A DNA stretch of 56,738 bases, taken from NCBI GenBank assembly GCA_001783215.1, contig MFRA01000003.1, positions 1 through 56,738 on the forward strand, given 5' to 3'. The notes below the pieces were generated by a model, which was given only the letters and a program-made list of their open reading frames with translations, had not been told where the DNA came from and did no database searches. Shown one piece after another: positions 29,701 through 39,157 of the stretch; within the stretch, counting starts at the first letter, position 1, and every line of letters starts with the position of its first letter. The position numbers were made by a program, and so were the translations under genes. Origin of the DNA: Candidatus Magasanikbacteria bacterium RIFOXYD1_FULL_40_23 (GTDB taxonomy: Bacteria; Patescibacteriota; Patescibacteriia; Magasanikbacterales; GWA2-37-8).

Positions 29701-32167
29701 TATTACAGGTTTGCAAAATCCTACTGCGATGGCTTTTGCACCGGATGGACGGTTATTTGTAACCGAACAAGCCGGAGCAGTTAGAGTTATTACTGCAGAA
29801 GGACAATTGTTGTCAACACCATTTTTGGTAACCACTAACATGAGAAGTGATGAAGAGCGCGGATTATTAGGTATTGCCTTTGATCCAAACTTTGCTACCA
29901 ACAACTATATTTATATTTTCTACACAGAGAATTCATTGGGTTCTCGTCTAAGTAGATTTACTGCAAATGGTAATGTAGTTGTTCCAGGCAGTGAGTTGAT
30001 ATTGCTTGAATATTATAATATTTCTGGTAATCACCGCGGTGGCGATATTCACTTTGGTCCGGATGGTAAATTGTATTTATCTCTTGGGGATGCTGGCGAA
30101 CCACTTAATTCTCAGACAGTAGATAATTATAATGGTAAAATTTTAAGATTAAATAGCGACGGAACAATTCCAAGCGATAATCCAGCTAGCTTTGTGAATA
30201 CTTCCGGACAAACTCTTACTCCTGTCGGTCAATATCGTGCTATTTGGGCATTTGGCTTACGTAATCCTTATCGTTTCTCCTTCAATTCAGTTACCGGCCT
30301 AATGCACATTAATGATGTGGGTGCTGGTTTGTGGGAAGAAGTAAACGTTGGAAATGCCGGCATAAATTATGGCTGGCCAACTTGTGAAGGTTTGTGTTCC
30401 AACACTTATGCTAGAAACCCTATTTATATTCACGAACGCGGTATAGAAGGCTGTGCTATTACTGGTGGAGCATTCTATACAGGCAACCAATTCCCAGCAG
30501 AGTACTACAATAATTATTTTATTATTGATTATTGCTCTACCTGGGTTAGATACCTAAACACAAGTAATGCGTCCGCCACCTTTGTTCTTCCGGTTCCTGA
30601 ATTTTCTGTAGATCTAAAAACTGCGCCAGATGGAAGTCTGCTTGTAGCTGGCCACGGATCTGGCATAATCTCCAAAATTACTTTTGTGGCAAGCAGTACA
30701 AATCGTAATCCAGTAGCTGTAATGTCTGTTAATCCAACTTCTGGACCTTCACCACTAGTTGTAAATTTTGATGGTTCTGGTTCTTCGGATTTAGATAATG
30801 ATGCGCTTTCTTATCTATGGGATTTTGGCGATGGTAATACTGGAAGTGGAGTGACTACTGTTCATACATATAATGTCGGTGGTGCTTATACTTCTAGACT
30901 TACCGTATCAGATGGTAATGGCGGAACTCATTCTGTTACCACTGGTGTTATGGTTGGCGCCCCACCTGTCGCTACTATCGATATTCCAGCAGAAGGATTG
31001 TTATACACTGCTGGCGACACAATAAACTTTGCCGGCACTGCTACTGACCCAGATGATGGGGTATTGCCAGCCAGCGCTTATAGTTGGACTGTTGTATTCC
31101 ACCACGATGCTCACACCCATCCACATCTTGGCCCTGTTGTTGGTGTTACAAGTGGTTCGTTCTCTGTTCCAACCTTTGGTCATACCGAAGAAAGTGTATG
31201 GTTTAGAATAAATCTAACTGTTACAGACTCCAACGGTCTTCAAACCACAGTAAGTAGAGATGTTCTACCTAGAAAAGCAATTATAACAATTGATTCCAAT
31301 ATTCCAGGCACAGAAATTTTACTTGATGGTTCACCTCAAACTACTCCATATTCTTTTGTAGGAGTGGTTGGTGTAGAAAGAACTATTGGAGTTACTACCC
31401 CGCAAACTTTGGGCGGACAAGGTTATGAATTTAACAGTTGGTCCGATGGCGGAGCAGTTAGTCATGTAGTTGCCACTCCAAGTACAAATACTACCTATGC
31501 CGTAAATATGGTGGTTCAGACTACGCCGACATTGCCAAATCCTTCCCTGTATTGGAAATTCAATAAAAATCTTATTGAATCCATCTTGGGTGTTACAACC
31601 GTAGGTCGTGGTACGATTGTTTATAGCACCAGTTCCGCACCAATTACCGCTATCAACACTTCATCTATTTCATTTAATGGTGCAGCTGGCACATATATTG
31701 CCACCAACGGCACCCAGATCCTAAACGCTTGGCCAGCAGCTACTGTGTCTAAATGGGTAAGAATAACCAGTGCGACTGCCAATTCTTGGACCAACAATAG
31801 CTATCACGCTTTGTTGTTTAAATATCGTGTTCTTCAAACTAGAATTAAGAAAGAATCTACAGGACTGAAGTTTGTTGCTACTCATAGTAATAACACTCCG
31901 TTTGGCACCCATATTGTTTCTACAATAAATATACCAACTGACACTTGGGTAAATCTTGTTTCAGTTCACCAAGGTACAAACGTAACATTGTATATTAACG
32001 GGCAGTTTGCAGGTAGCGGTAGCACTGGCAAGGCTTTTGGTGCAGCCAGCACTGATGGATTGGATATAATTGGTCATGGAGGAAATTACTCAGGCTTATT
32101 AGACGACTTGAGAATGTATAATACCGCCTTCACTGAAGCTCAAGTTCAACAGATTCCTCTTCAATAA
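26795..32167 (+). CDS. Large secreted multidomain protein: InlB B-repeat-like units, two LamG-like domains, glucose/sorbosone dehydrogenase-like propeller, PKD domain
   Basis: Seven AxAGxxGxISPxGxVxVxSGASQTFNIxxNSGYQIxxVLVDG units; GLQNPTAMAFAPDGRLFVTEQAGAVRVI...FGPDGKLYLSLGDAGEP...AIWAFGLRNPYRFSFN; PKD SGSSDLDNDALSYLWDFGDGNTGSG. Confidence 0.88.
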   Translation: MSIKGMKKSMVFSAVIAVIGLAVYSSFLLTVKADTPNLIEDPGFETSMSNFEPNQSGTSVSITTVNPISGTRSLVVGTAGYGDSVLWNGVDMSSFATKRYSQFTSSARIRTTVASASNISLCALVYYVNGQGLNNCTEVSGSVGDKGTVALNFPLNNSLDLDTVRIGIFQEGSAPLSGVLLDDVSVVLVGNSSTTTPQTFTVTSTAGTGGTISPVGATSVSSGASQTFSISPNSGYQISQVLVDGISQGAVPSYTFTNVTANHTISASFSVIPPSDFTITSAAGTGGTISPSGAVVVASGASQTFNISSNSGYQLSDVLVDGISQGVISSFTFTNVTANHTISASFSEIPPTSHSITASAGANGSISPVGTVVVTNGASQTFNITPNSGYQINDVLVDGVSQGVVSSYVFTNVVANHTISASFSQIPQVMYSISASASAGGTISPNGSVSVLSGASQTFNITPNSGYQINSVLVDGLSVGPISSYTFFNVTANHTISASFSSSQTSTPGVSGLVTQLKFDNDATDSVGGNDFTLRGTASFNNSITAPITGNVASLFLDGGVESQALGGSSLFSGWTGGTVAFWMRIDSATAQTWANSSNHDLLFKDGVLQTRVFKDANGQLKLMTIHSDGTSFGTGTWITSSNSIPTDSWLHVVLVHGGTTASIYFNGQFAGSGNVGKTLGVTNSNILEISTYDGRFAGYLDDVRFYNRAITEAEALQLASENGTPVQTFSIVASSGTGGSISPSGVISVASGASQTFSITPNSGYQINGLSVDGVSQGAVSSYTFTNVTANHTISASFSEIPPTSHSITASAGANGSISPSGSVIVASGANQTFNIAANSGYQILDVLVDGASAGVISTYTFSNVTTNHTISASFSQIPQSTYTISASAGTGGSISPNSTVVVTAGGSQTFNITTNAGYQISNVLVDGSSVGAVASYTFTNVNTNHTISVAFAVAPSPEGTFQINNQYITGLQNPTAMAFAPDGRLFVTEQAGAVRVITAEGQLLSTPFLVTTNMRSDEERGLLGIAFDPNFATNNYIYIFYTENSLGSRLSRFTANGNVVVPGSELILLEYYNISGNHRGGDIHFGPDGKLYLSLGDAGEPLNSQTVDNYNGKILRLNSDGTIPSDNPASFVNTSGQTLTPVGQYRAIWAFGLRNPYRFSFNSVTGLMHINDVGAGLWEEVNVGNAGINYGWPTCEGLCSNTYARNPIYIHERGIEGCAITGGAFYTGNQFPAEYYNNYFIIDYCSTWVRYLNTSNASATFVLPVPEFSVDLKTAPDGSLLVAGHGSGIISKITFVASSTNRNPVAVMSVNPTSGPSPLVVNFDGSGSSDLDNDALSYLWDFGDGNTGSGVTTVHTYNVGGAYTSRLTVSDGNGGTHSVTTGVMVGAPPVATIDIPAEGLLYTAGDTINFAGTATDPDDGVLPASAYSWTVVFHHDAHTHPHLGPVVGVTSGSFSVPTFGHTEESVWFRINLTVTDSNGLQTTVSRDVLPRKAIITIDSNIPGTEILLDGSPQTTPYSFVGVVGVERTIGVTTPQTLGGQGYEFNSWSDGGAVSHVVATPSTNTTYAVNMVVQTTPTLPNPSLYWKFNKNLIESILGVTTVGRGTIVYSTSSAPITAINTSSISFNGAAGTYIATNGTQILNAWPAATVSKWVRITSATANSWTNNSYHALLFKYRVLQTRIKKESTGLKFVATHSNNTPFGTHIVSTINIPTDTWVNLVSVHQGTNVTLYINGQFAGSGSTGKAFGAASTDGLDIIGHGGNYSGLLDDLRMYNTAFTEAQVQQIPLQ

Positions 32168-32191
32168 AATTGCGATAAAATCATAAAAGAT

Positions 32192-32226
32192 AATCCCGCG
32201 CCGAAATGTGTGGGATTATTTTTTTG
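32192..32226 (+). terminator. Rho-independent terminator
   Basis: aatcccgcgccgaaatgtgtgggattatttttttg. Confidence 0.7.
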
Positions 32227-32265
32227 TACCCATTTTATGGTATAATTAATAGTATATAGTTAAAA

Positions 32266-32325
32266 CATATATTCTCATTCGCTCGGAAATTTTAAACAAG
32301 TTTAAATTTCGCTCACTTATTTCGA
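32266..32325 (+). repeat. Arm-conserved hairpin element, copy 2
   Basis: catatattctcattcgctcggaaattttaaacaagtttaaatttcgctcacttatttcg. Confidence 0.55.
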
Positions 32326-32403
32326 TTAGAAGCAGAGCTTGCTAATTCCGTCAGGTTTCGCAAGTATGAAAATAATTTCATCTTTGTCTCAACCTTAGAA
32401 ATT

Positions 32404-34203
32404 ATGAAATTTAAGTTAAACCGAAAAGGATTTTCGCTCCTGGAAATTTTGATAGCCAGTGCTATTTTTTTGTTATTTGCGCTTGGAATTTATAGCGGAA
32501 TCAATTTAGTCTTTAAAGTTGTATATCAATCGCGCATGACTATTTTGCAAACTGCATTGCTCGCCGAGCAGTTAGAAATTGTCCGTAACCTGGCCTTTGA
32601 TGATGTGGGTATTATAAATGGTGTGCCAGACGGTGTTCTGCCATATTCCACTACCACCGTTCGTAACAAGCAATCGTTTACTATTATTACTACGGTCAGA
32701 AATATAGACGACCCTTTTGATGGTACTTTAGGCGGTGATCCAAACGACACTTCGCCTGCAGATTATAAATTGGTAGAGATGTCGGTTATCTGTCTAAGCT
32801 GCTCTCAGCAAAGTCCGATTGTGTTAAGTACAATTGTGGCGCCAAAGCAGTTAGAAGGCGCTAGCGAAAACGGCGCTCTGTTTATACAGGTATTTGATTA
32901 TAATGGAGAGCCGGTCGCAGGTGCAGATGTAACTGTTACAAACACTGCTCAAACTCCAAACGTGGTAATTCATGATGTTACCGATAGTGACGGTTATTTA
33001 CGTATCATCGACACCCCCACAGGCACTTTAAGTTACCATATAAATGTTAGTAAATCAGGCTACTCCTCCGATTACACAGTTCCGGTAAGCGCAGAAGTGC
33101 CCACGCCAATCAAACCACCCTCTAATGTAGTAAGCCAAACCATAACCGATATTAGTTTTTCTATAGATCGTCTAAGTAATCTAGACCTGCATTTTATGAC
33201 CCCCGCTTGCGTGGCAGTGGCCAATGCTGATTTTAATATTTATGGTGAGACCAAAAAAATCGGCTCTGAACCGGTTGTTTATAAATATGATAGAGACCTA
33301 ACTGCCAATGGGAGTGGAAATTATAGCTTCCCCAATTTTGAGTGGGACAAATATCACGTTACAGTTACCGGATCAACTTATACTGTGGGTGGCTCTACAC
33401 CGGTATTGCCAATAGATTTAACACCAGGCTTAACTCAAGAAGCCTCTATAATTCTGCAACCATATTCCACTCATTCTCTTTTGGTAAAAGTGCAAGACGC
33501 CGGTACCGGTCTGCCATTGTCGGATGCCACTGTACATCTTACCGGTACAAATTATGATGAGAGTAGGGTAACCGGTTATGGGTTTGTGCGCCAAACCGAC
33601 TGGAGTGGAAATAGCGGTCAAGTAGATTATACAAATATTACTCAGTATTTTAGTGATAATGGCAATATAGATAATGATTCTCCTGCAGGAGATCTGAAAT
33701 TAAGAAAAGTTGGTCAAACTTATTTAAATAGCGGCTGGTTAGAATCTTCTACAATTGATCTTGGCACTGCAGCTAATTTTAATAATATAGTTTTTTCACC
33801 TCTATCACAGCCAGCCGAAGCCGGTGTTAACCCAGTTACTTTCCAGCTCGCAACCAGTAATTCCAGCACTCCTAGTCAATGGGATTTTAAAGGACCAGAT
33901 GGTGAAGATTCTTCATTTTATACAACCACCAGTACTTTAATTTGGAGTGGCCATAACGGCGATAGATATTTAAGGTATAAAGTTTTCCTAAATACCGACG
34001 ATACTTCTGTTAGTCCAACTCTTTCCGAAGTTGCGTTTACTTATATTACTAGTTGTATCCCGCCAGGCCAGGAGTATTTTGGTAGTCTCTCTGCTTCAAC
34101 TTACACTTTAGATGTATCGCACGACGGTTATAATACCAACAATGACACGGTAGATGTTAGTGGTAGAACTGAAGTTATAGTTAATATGTCGCCATCAAGT
34201 TAG
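32404..34203 (+). CDS. Prepilin-like protein with N-terminal methylation motif and carboxypeptidase-regulatory-like domains
   Basis: KFKLNRKGFSLLEILIASAIFLLFALGIYSG type IV prepilin motif. Confidence 0.75.
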   Translation: MKFKLNRKGFSLLEILIASAIFLLFALGIYSGINLVFKVVYQSRMTILQTALLAEQLEIVRNLAFDDVGIINGVPDGVLPYSTTTVRNKQSFTIITTVRNIDDPFDGTLGGDPNDTSPADYKLVEMSVICLSCSQQSPIVLSTIVAPKQLEGASENGALFIQVFDYNGEPVAGADVTVTNTAQTPNVVIHDVTDSDGYLRIIDTPTGTLSYHINVSKSGYSSDYTVPVSAEVPTPIKPPSNVVSQTITDISFSIDRLSNLDLHFMTPACVAVANADFNIYGETKKIGSEPVVYKYDRDLTANGSGNYSFPNFEWDKYHVTVTGSTYTVGGSTPVLPIDLTPGLTQEASIILQPYSTHSLLVKVQDAGTGLPLSDATVHLTGTNYDESRVTGYGFVRQTDWSGNSGQVDYTNITQYFSDNGNIDNDSPAGDLKLRKVGQTYLNSGWLESSTIDLGTAANFNNIVFSPLSQPAEAGVNPVTFQLATSNSSTPSQWDFKGPDGEDSSFYTTTSTLIWSGHNGDRYLRYKVFLNTDDTSVSPTLSEVAFTYITSCIPPGQEYFGSLSASTYTLDVSHDGYNTNNDTVDVSGRTEVIVNMSPSS

Positions 34204-34204
34204 T

Positions 34205-34825
34205 ATGCATATTTTTTTTCAGGATCTAAAAATAGACAGGCGTGGTATTACCCTAGTAGAAGTGCTGGTAACTATTGGTATTTTTTCATTTTTGGTAGTT
34301 GGAATCACTTCTCTTTTTTTAACTAGTTGGAAGTACAACAGAATTGTTTGGGAGCAGCTAAAAACTCAAAACGAAGGTCGTAAAGTGACAAGAGATTTTG
34401 TAAATGAACTCCGCATTACCTCCCTTTCCAGTGTGGGAGCATACCCGATAGAATCCGCTTCGAGTACTGAGATTGTTTTTTATGGCAATATAGACAGTGA
34501 TACATATAAAGAAAGAATCAGATATTTTTTATCAGGGAGAACCTTGAAAAGGGGTGTAATAGAACCATCTGGTTCGCCTTTAACCTATGATTCTGCCAAT
34601 GAAGTTATAGTTGAATTAGCGCACGATTTAATTACTTCCACGCCACCGTTTTCTTATTATGACAGTGATTATTCAGGGTCAGAGGCGCCTCTTTCTAGCC
34701 CTGTCGATGTTACTCAAATTCGAGTGGTGGGTATTTCTTTAACTTTGGAAGAAGACCCAAACGCATCACCGGTTCCGTTTTACATAGAATCAAAAGTAAT
34801 GGTAAGAAATTTGAAAGATAATTAA
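34205..34825 (+). CDS. Type IV pilin/pseudopilin-like protein
   Basis: DRRGITLVEVLVTIGIFSFLVVGITSLFLTSW. Confidence 0.75.
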   Translation: MHIFFQDLKIDRRGITLVEVLVTIGIFSFLVVGITSLFLTSWKYNRIVWEQLKTQNEGRKVTRDFVNELRITSLSSVGAYPIESASSTEIVFYGNIDSDTYKERIRYFLSGRTLKRGVIEPSGSPLTYDSANEVIVELAHDLITSTPPFSYYDSDYSGSEAPLSSPVDVTQIRVVGISLTLEEDPNASPVPFYIESKVMVRNLKDN

Positions 34826-34908
34826 AATGAATTATGAAGTATGAAGTAAGAATTAAGGACAACAGTCTAGTATAGATGCATGATTCATAATTCATTATTC
34901 GAAAAGCT

Positions 34909-36306
34909 ATGCTATTAGAATATATTAAAAATTTAGTAAAAATATTTTCTCACAACAGACGCGGGAACATCCTGCTTGTTGTAATGATTTTTGGTACCAT
35001 AAGTCTGACTGTGATAGTAATCGGTTTAACCGGTTATGCAGTCTCAGAAAATTCTGCTTCCACCCGAAAACATAACAGTGAAATGGCTTTGCAGATAGCT
35101 GATGCCGGGGTAAATTATTATCGTTGGCATCTTGCCCACGCCAAAACTGATTACTATGATGGTAATGGCACTAGCACCCCAGGTCCGTATGTGCATGACT
35201 ACGAAGATAAAGATGGAAATGTGATCGGCCAATTTTCTTTGGATATAACACCGCCAGCATCCGGTGCATCTATCGTGGTAATAGAATCAACCGGTTGGTT
35301 AACAGCCCAGCCAAATAGTCAGGTAAAAATAAAAGCCAGAGTAGGTTTTCCAGCTCTTACCGATTATGCTTTTTTGACAGCCACCGATGCTTGGATAGGT
35401 GATACGGAAGTTACTCATGGTAAGTTTCATGCCAACAGCGGCATTCGTTTTGATGGTGTAGGCGATGCTCCTATTACTAGTGCGATGGCTACATATACTT
35501 GTAAGGGCAACCAAGGTTGCGGTAATGATGAAAAACCGGGAATCTGGGGCACTGGAGGACCCACTCAATACTGGAGTTTTCCTGTGCCAGCCAAAGATTT
35601 TAACGCTGTTACGGCTAGTCTAGCCAACATCGAAGATGAGTCAGATCCGTCCCTAGGCGGTATTAATTTTAGCTCTTCAGGCCAGCAGGGTTGGCGTTTG
35701 CAGTTTACCTCTTCTAGTCAAGTAGTTGCTTACAAAGTTCTAACAACCAATTGCTATAAAGCAAAAGATATCGGAAGCAATAGTTGGTTTTGGCCGTGTA
35801 TAGATGCCGCCACATTTGATTCCGGCACCACTTATGACATGCCGTCAAATGGATACATTTTTGTAAATGATACTGTGTGGGTAGATGGTGTGGTAAAAGG
35901 ACGTGTTACCGTTGGCACTGCAGCTGGTAAATCCATAATTATCAATGGCAATATTACTTATTCTGCTAAAGATGGTACTGATGTTTTGGGTCTTATTGCT
36001 GAACAGAATATTCTTATACCAAAAAATTCTCCCGAGGATTTAGAAATTGACGCTGCTTTGCTGGCTCAAAACGGCGCGGCCAAGCGCTATTACTATTCTA
36101 GTAACACAAAAGATAGTTTATTAATATACGGTTCAATTATAACCAACAAAACCTGGACTTGGAGTTGGGTTAATGCAAGTAGTGTAGTTATATCTGGGTA
36201 TGTAAATACCAACGCCACCTACGATGCCAATCTTACCTATGGTCCGCCACCTGGATTCCCTGTTGGGTCAGAATACAATTTGCTTAGTTGGGAGGTCGTG
36301 AAATAG
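34909..36306 (+). CDS. PilX-like pilus assembly / surface protein
   Basis: N-terminal RRGNILLVVMIFGTISLTVIVIGLTGYAVSE hydrophobic segment, in series with two prepilin genes. Confidence 0.55.
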   Translation: MLLEYIKNLVKIFSHNRRGNILLVVMIFGTISLTVIVIGLTGYAVSENSASTRKHNSEMALQIADAGVNYYRWHLAHAKTDYYDGNGTSTPGPYVHDYEDKDGNVIGQFSLDITPPASGASIVVIESTGWLTAQPNSQVKIKARVGFPALTDYAFLTATDAWIGDTEVTHGKFHANSGIRFDGVGDAPITSAMATYTCKGNQGCGNDEKPGIWGTGGPTQYWSFPVPAKDFNAVTASLANIEDESDPSLGGINFSSSGQQGWRLQFTSSSQVVAYKVLTTNCYKAKDIGSNSWFWPCIDAATFDSGTTYDMPSNGYIFVNDTVWVDGVVKGRVTVGTAAGKSIIINGNITYSAKDGTDVLGLIAEQNILIPKNSPEDLEIDAALLAQNGAAKRYYYSSNTKDSLLIYGSIITNKTWTWSWVNASSVVISGYVNTNATYDANLTYGPPPGFPVGSEYNLLSWEVVK

Positions 36307-36372
36307 CTTGGCACAAGCTTGCTAAATAAATGGGTTTTGATATACTCTAAAGAGAGTAAATTATTAAATTTT

Positions 36373-36441
36373 GTATAATCGAAGCGAGTGAGTATGATAT
36401 ATTACAAAAGTAATATATCATCGAGCGAGCGAGATTATATG
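36373..36441 (-). repeat. Arm-conserved hairpin element, copy 3 (opposite orientation)
   Basis: gtataatcgaagcgagtgagtatgatatattac-aaaa-gtaatatatcatcgagcgagcgagattatatg. Confidence 0.55.
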
Positions 36442-36451
36442 TGGAATCTAT

Positions 36452-37318
36452 ATGTCCAAAATTAGAAAACTCGTTATACCAGTAGCTGGTTTAGGTACTA
36501 GATTTCTTCCAGCTACCAAAGCCCAACCAAAAGAAATGTTGCCCGTTATAGACAAACCCATCATTCAGTATGTGGTAGAAGATGCAGTGAAGTCTGGTAT
36601 TACCGATATTATTATGGTGACTGGTCCTAGCAAAAGAGCGGTAGAGGATCATTTTAGTCCAAATTACGAATTGGTAAATTTGCTCAAAAAACAGGGCAAA
36701 GAAGATGTGGCCGAAGAGGTAAAGAAAATTGCCGACATGGCGAACTTTGTTTTTATCAGACAAAAAGGACCGTATGGTAATGGTACCCCGGTGTTATGTG
36801 CAAAAAATATAATCGGCAACGAACCGTTTGCTGTTATGTGGGGAGATGAGTTTTTTTATACACCCGAAAAACCCCAGCTACAACAACTTATTGAGGTATA
36901 TGAAAAATACGGTGATCCGGTAGTGACTGCTTGTAGAGTTAGTAAAGAAGATACAAAAAAATACGGAATAATCGATGCTTTGGAGGTAGAAAAAGGCATT
37001 TATCAAGTTAAAAAAATTATAGAAAAACCCGGTCCAGAAAAGGCACCTTCTAATTTGGCTATGCTGGGAGGGTTTATTTTAACTCCGGATATCTTTGAAG
37101 CATTAGAAAAAACTAAACTGGGTAAAGATGGAGAACTTTGGTTGGCAGATGCTCATGAAAAAGTTTTAAAAAAGAGACCTTACTATGCTTGTTTAGTAGA
37201 TGGCACCTATTATGACACCGGATCCAAGCTCGGATATCTAAAAGCCAATGTAGACTTTGCTTTGCGAGATAAAAAATTATCCAAAGACTTTAGAGATTAT
37301 TTGAAGAGTGTGATATAA
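36452..37318 (+). CDS. galU: UTP-glucose-1-phosphate uridylyltransferase
   Basis: RKLVIPVAGLGTRFLPATKAQPKEMLPVIDKPIIQYVVEDAVKSGITDIIMVTG...WGDEFF. Confidence 0.95.
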   Translation: MSKIRKLVIPVAGLGTRFLPATKAQPKEMLPVIDKPIIQYVVEDAVKSGITDIIMVTGPSKRAVEDHFSPNYELVNLLKKQGKEDVAEEVKKIADMANFVFIRQKGPYGNGTPVLCAKNIIGNEPFAVMWGDEFFYTPEKPQLQQLIEVYEKYGDPVVTACRVSKEDTKKYGIIDALEVEKGIYQVKKIIEKPGPEKAPSNLAMLGGFILTPDIFEALEKTKLGKDGELWLADAHEKVLKKRPYYACLVDGTYYDTGSKLGYLKANVDFALRDKKLSKDFRDYLKSVI

Positions 37319-37357
37319 TATCTTTTGTAATAAATCTATATTTTGTCACGATCGTTT

Positions 37358-38734
37358 ATGCTAAAAAAACTTCTTCCTATTTTAGCAGTAGTCATCACAT
37401 TACCTCTAGTTGGTTTAGGTTGCAAAGGATTATCCAAAGAGCAGGTAGCAGCTACGGCGCCTGTGATTTTGGAGTACTGGACTGTCTTTGATGACGTAGA
37501 TGCGATGCAAGTGCAGATAGATAAATTTAAAGCAGATCGTCCATATATTACTGTAAATTTAAAACAACTCCAAGCTTCCGAGTTGTATCCGCGTCTTTTA
37601 GAAGCTTTAGCCGAAGATCGTGGGCCAGATATAATCTCGGTCCGTAATCGTTGGATGAGTTTTTATAAGCCAAAGTTGGATCCAATGCCAGCTAGTGTGC
37701 CAGATACTACCAAAAGAGTGGTAAAATCTACTTTGGGCACAGAAACTATTGTAAATACCGTTACACAAAACATGCCTAACCTGGTTCAATTAGACAGAGA
37801 ATATGTTCAGGCAGTCAAAAACGACGTAGTGATGGACGAAAAAATCTATGGATTGCCATTGTCTTTGGAAAACATGGCTATATATTATAATAAAGATTTG
37901 CTAGACAGAGCAGGAATTGCAGAACCGCCAAAGACCTGGGACGATTTTCAGATAGCTGTCAAAAAAATCACAAAATTTGATAAAACTTCCGGTAAAATTT
38001 TGCAATCAGGAACTGCCTTGGGCACAGGCAGTAATATTTCTGGTTTTGAAGATATAATTTATATTCTTTTCAAGCAAAGCGGTATTAATTTTGTAAATAA
38101 AAACGGACAAGCAACATTTGCTACCGTGGCTCAAAATCAAGAAAATCCAGCCATGTCGGTAATGGATTTTTATACAGATTTTGCCAATCCTAGCCGCGAC
38201 ACTTACTCTTGGAACGATGCGATGGATCCTTCTTTGGAAAAATTTGTAAATGGATCCCTTGCTTTCTTTTTTGGTTATAGTTACCACTTACCAGCTATCA
38301 AAGCGCGTGCGCCACAGTTAAATGTGGTTGTTTTACCAATGTTGCAACTCAACCCAGAACAACCAGTCAATGTTGCTAATTATTGGGTGCAATCTGTTAC
38401 AGATAAGTCCAAGCACAAAAACGAAGCTTGGGCGTTGGTTAATTTTTTGGCTCATTCCAAAGCTACCAAAGAATATCTAGATCAATCAGGACGTCCTTCG
38501 GCCCTGCGCGCCTATATTGCCGGACAGTTAGACAATAATGATTTGTACCCTTTTGCATCTCAGATTTTGATTTCCGATAGTTGGTACAAAGGCAAAGATT
38601 ACGATGCTGCTGTTAGGGCGTTGGGAGATATGAGCCGTGAATGGCTTTTGCCAGCCTCGCAACCAGGCCGAGAAATGCAATGGAGACAAGATATTTTAAA
38701 TAGAGCTGCGGCTAAAATAAATCAAACATTATGA
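37358..38734 (+). CDS. Extracellular solute-binding (ABC sugar-type) lipoprotein
   Basis: Lipobox LVGLGCKG; LEYWTVFDDVDAMQVQIDKFKADRPYITV...YGLPLSLENMAIYYNKDLLDRAGIAEPPKTWDDF. Confidence 0.85.
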   Translation: MLKKLLPILAVVITLPLVGLGCKGLSKEQVAATAPVILEYWTVFDDVDAMQVQIDKFKADRPYITVNLKQLQASELYPRLLEALAEDRGPDIISVRNRWMSFYKPKLDPMPASVPDTTKRVVKSTLGTETIVNTVTQNMPNLVQLDREYVQAVKNDVVMDEKIYGLPLSLENMAIYYNKDLLDRAGIAEPPKTWDDFQIAVKKITKFDKTSGKILQSGTALGTGSNISGFEDIIYILFKQSGINFVNKNGQATFATVAQNQENPAMSVMDFYTDFANPSRDTYSWNDAMDPSLEKFVNGSLAFFFGYSYHLPAIKARAPQLNVVVLPMLQLNPEQPVNVANYWVQSVTDKSKHKNEAWALVNFLAHSKATKEYLDQSGRPSALRAYIAGQLDNNDLYPFASQILISDSWYKGKDYDAAVRALGDMSREWLLPASQPGREMQWRQDILNRAAAKINQTL

Positions 38735-39150
38735 GTCGTGCCTCAAAAATTGTATTATTTTTTATAGTGACTTTTTCGGTATTTTTTAACACTGCTTATG
38801 TTTTTGCGCAAACGGAAAGTAAGTTTATCCCTGATTGTGTTTTAAGAAATCCTACAGGCATCAATCGTGGAGCAGACGAAGGTGAATGTCGCAGTATTAG
38901 TATTTATGTTATTTTACTTTTAAATGTAGCTAATTATTTATTTGGTATAGTGGGTGCTTTGGCCCTGCTATTTTTTATTTATGGCGGTTTTACTCTCATC
39001 ATCTCCAGAGGAAATTCCGAACAAACCAAAAAAGGTATAGAGATTATTACCGCCGCAGTAATAGGTCTAGTTATAGTTTTTGGCGCATATATGTTGGTCC
39101 AATTTTTGGGTAAAGCCGTCGGTCTCAAAGGACCATTTATGCTTAACTAA
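38731..39150 (+). CDS. Pilin-like (TrbC/VirB2-type) membrane protein 1
   Basis: LNVANYLFGIVGALALLFFIYGGFTLIISRGNSEQTKKGIEIITAAVIGLVIVFGAYMLVQFL. Confidence 0.65.
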   Translation: MSRASKIVLFFIVTFSVFFNTAYVFAQTESKFIPDCVLRNPTGINRGADEGECRSISIYVILLLNVANYLFGIVGALALLFFIYGGFTLIISRGNSEQTKKGIEIITAAVIGLVIVFGAYMLVQFLGKAVGLKGPFMLN

Positions 39151-39157
39151 AAGTAGT

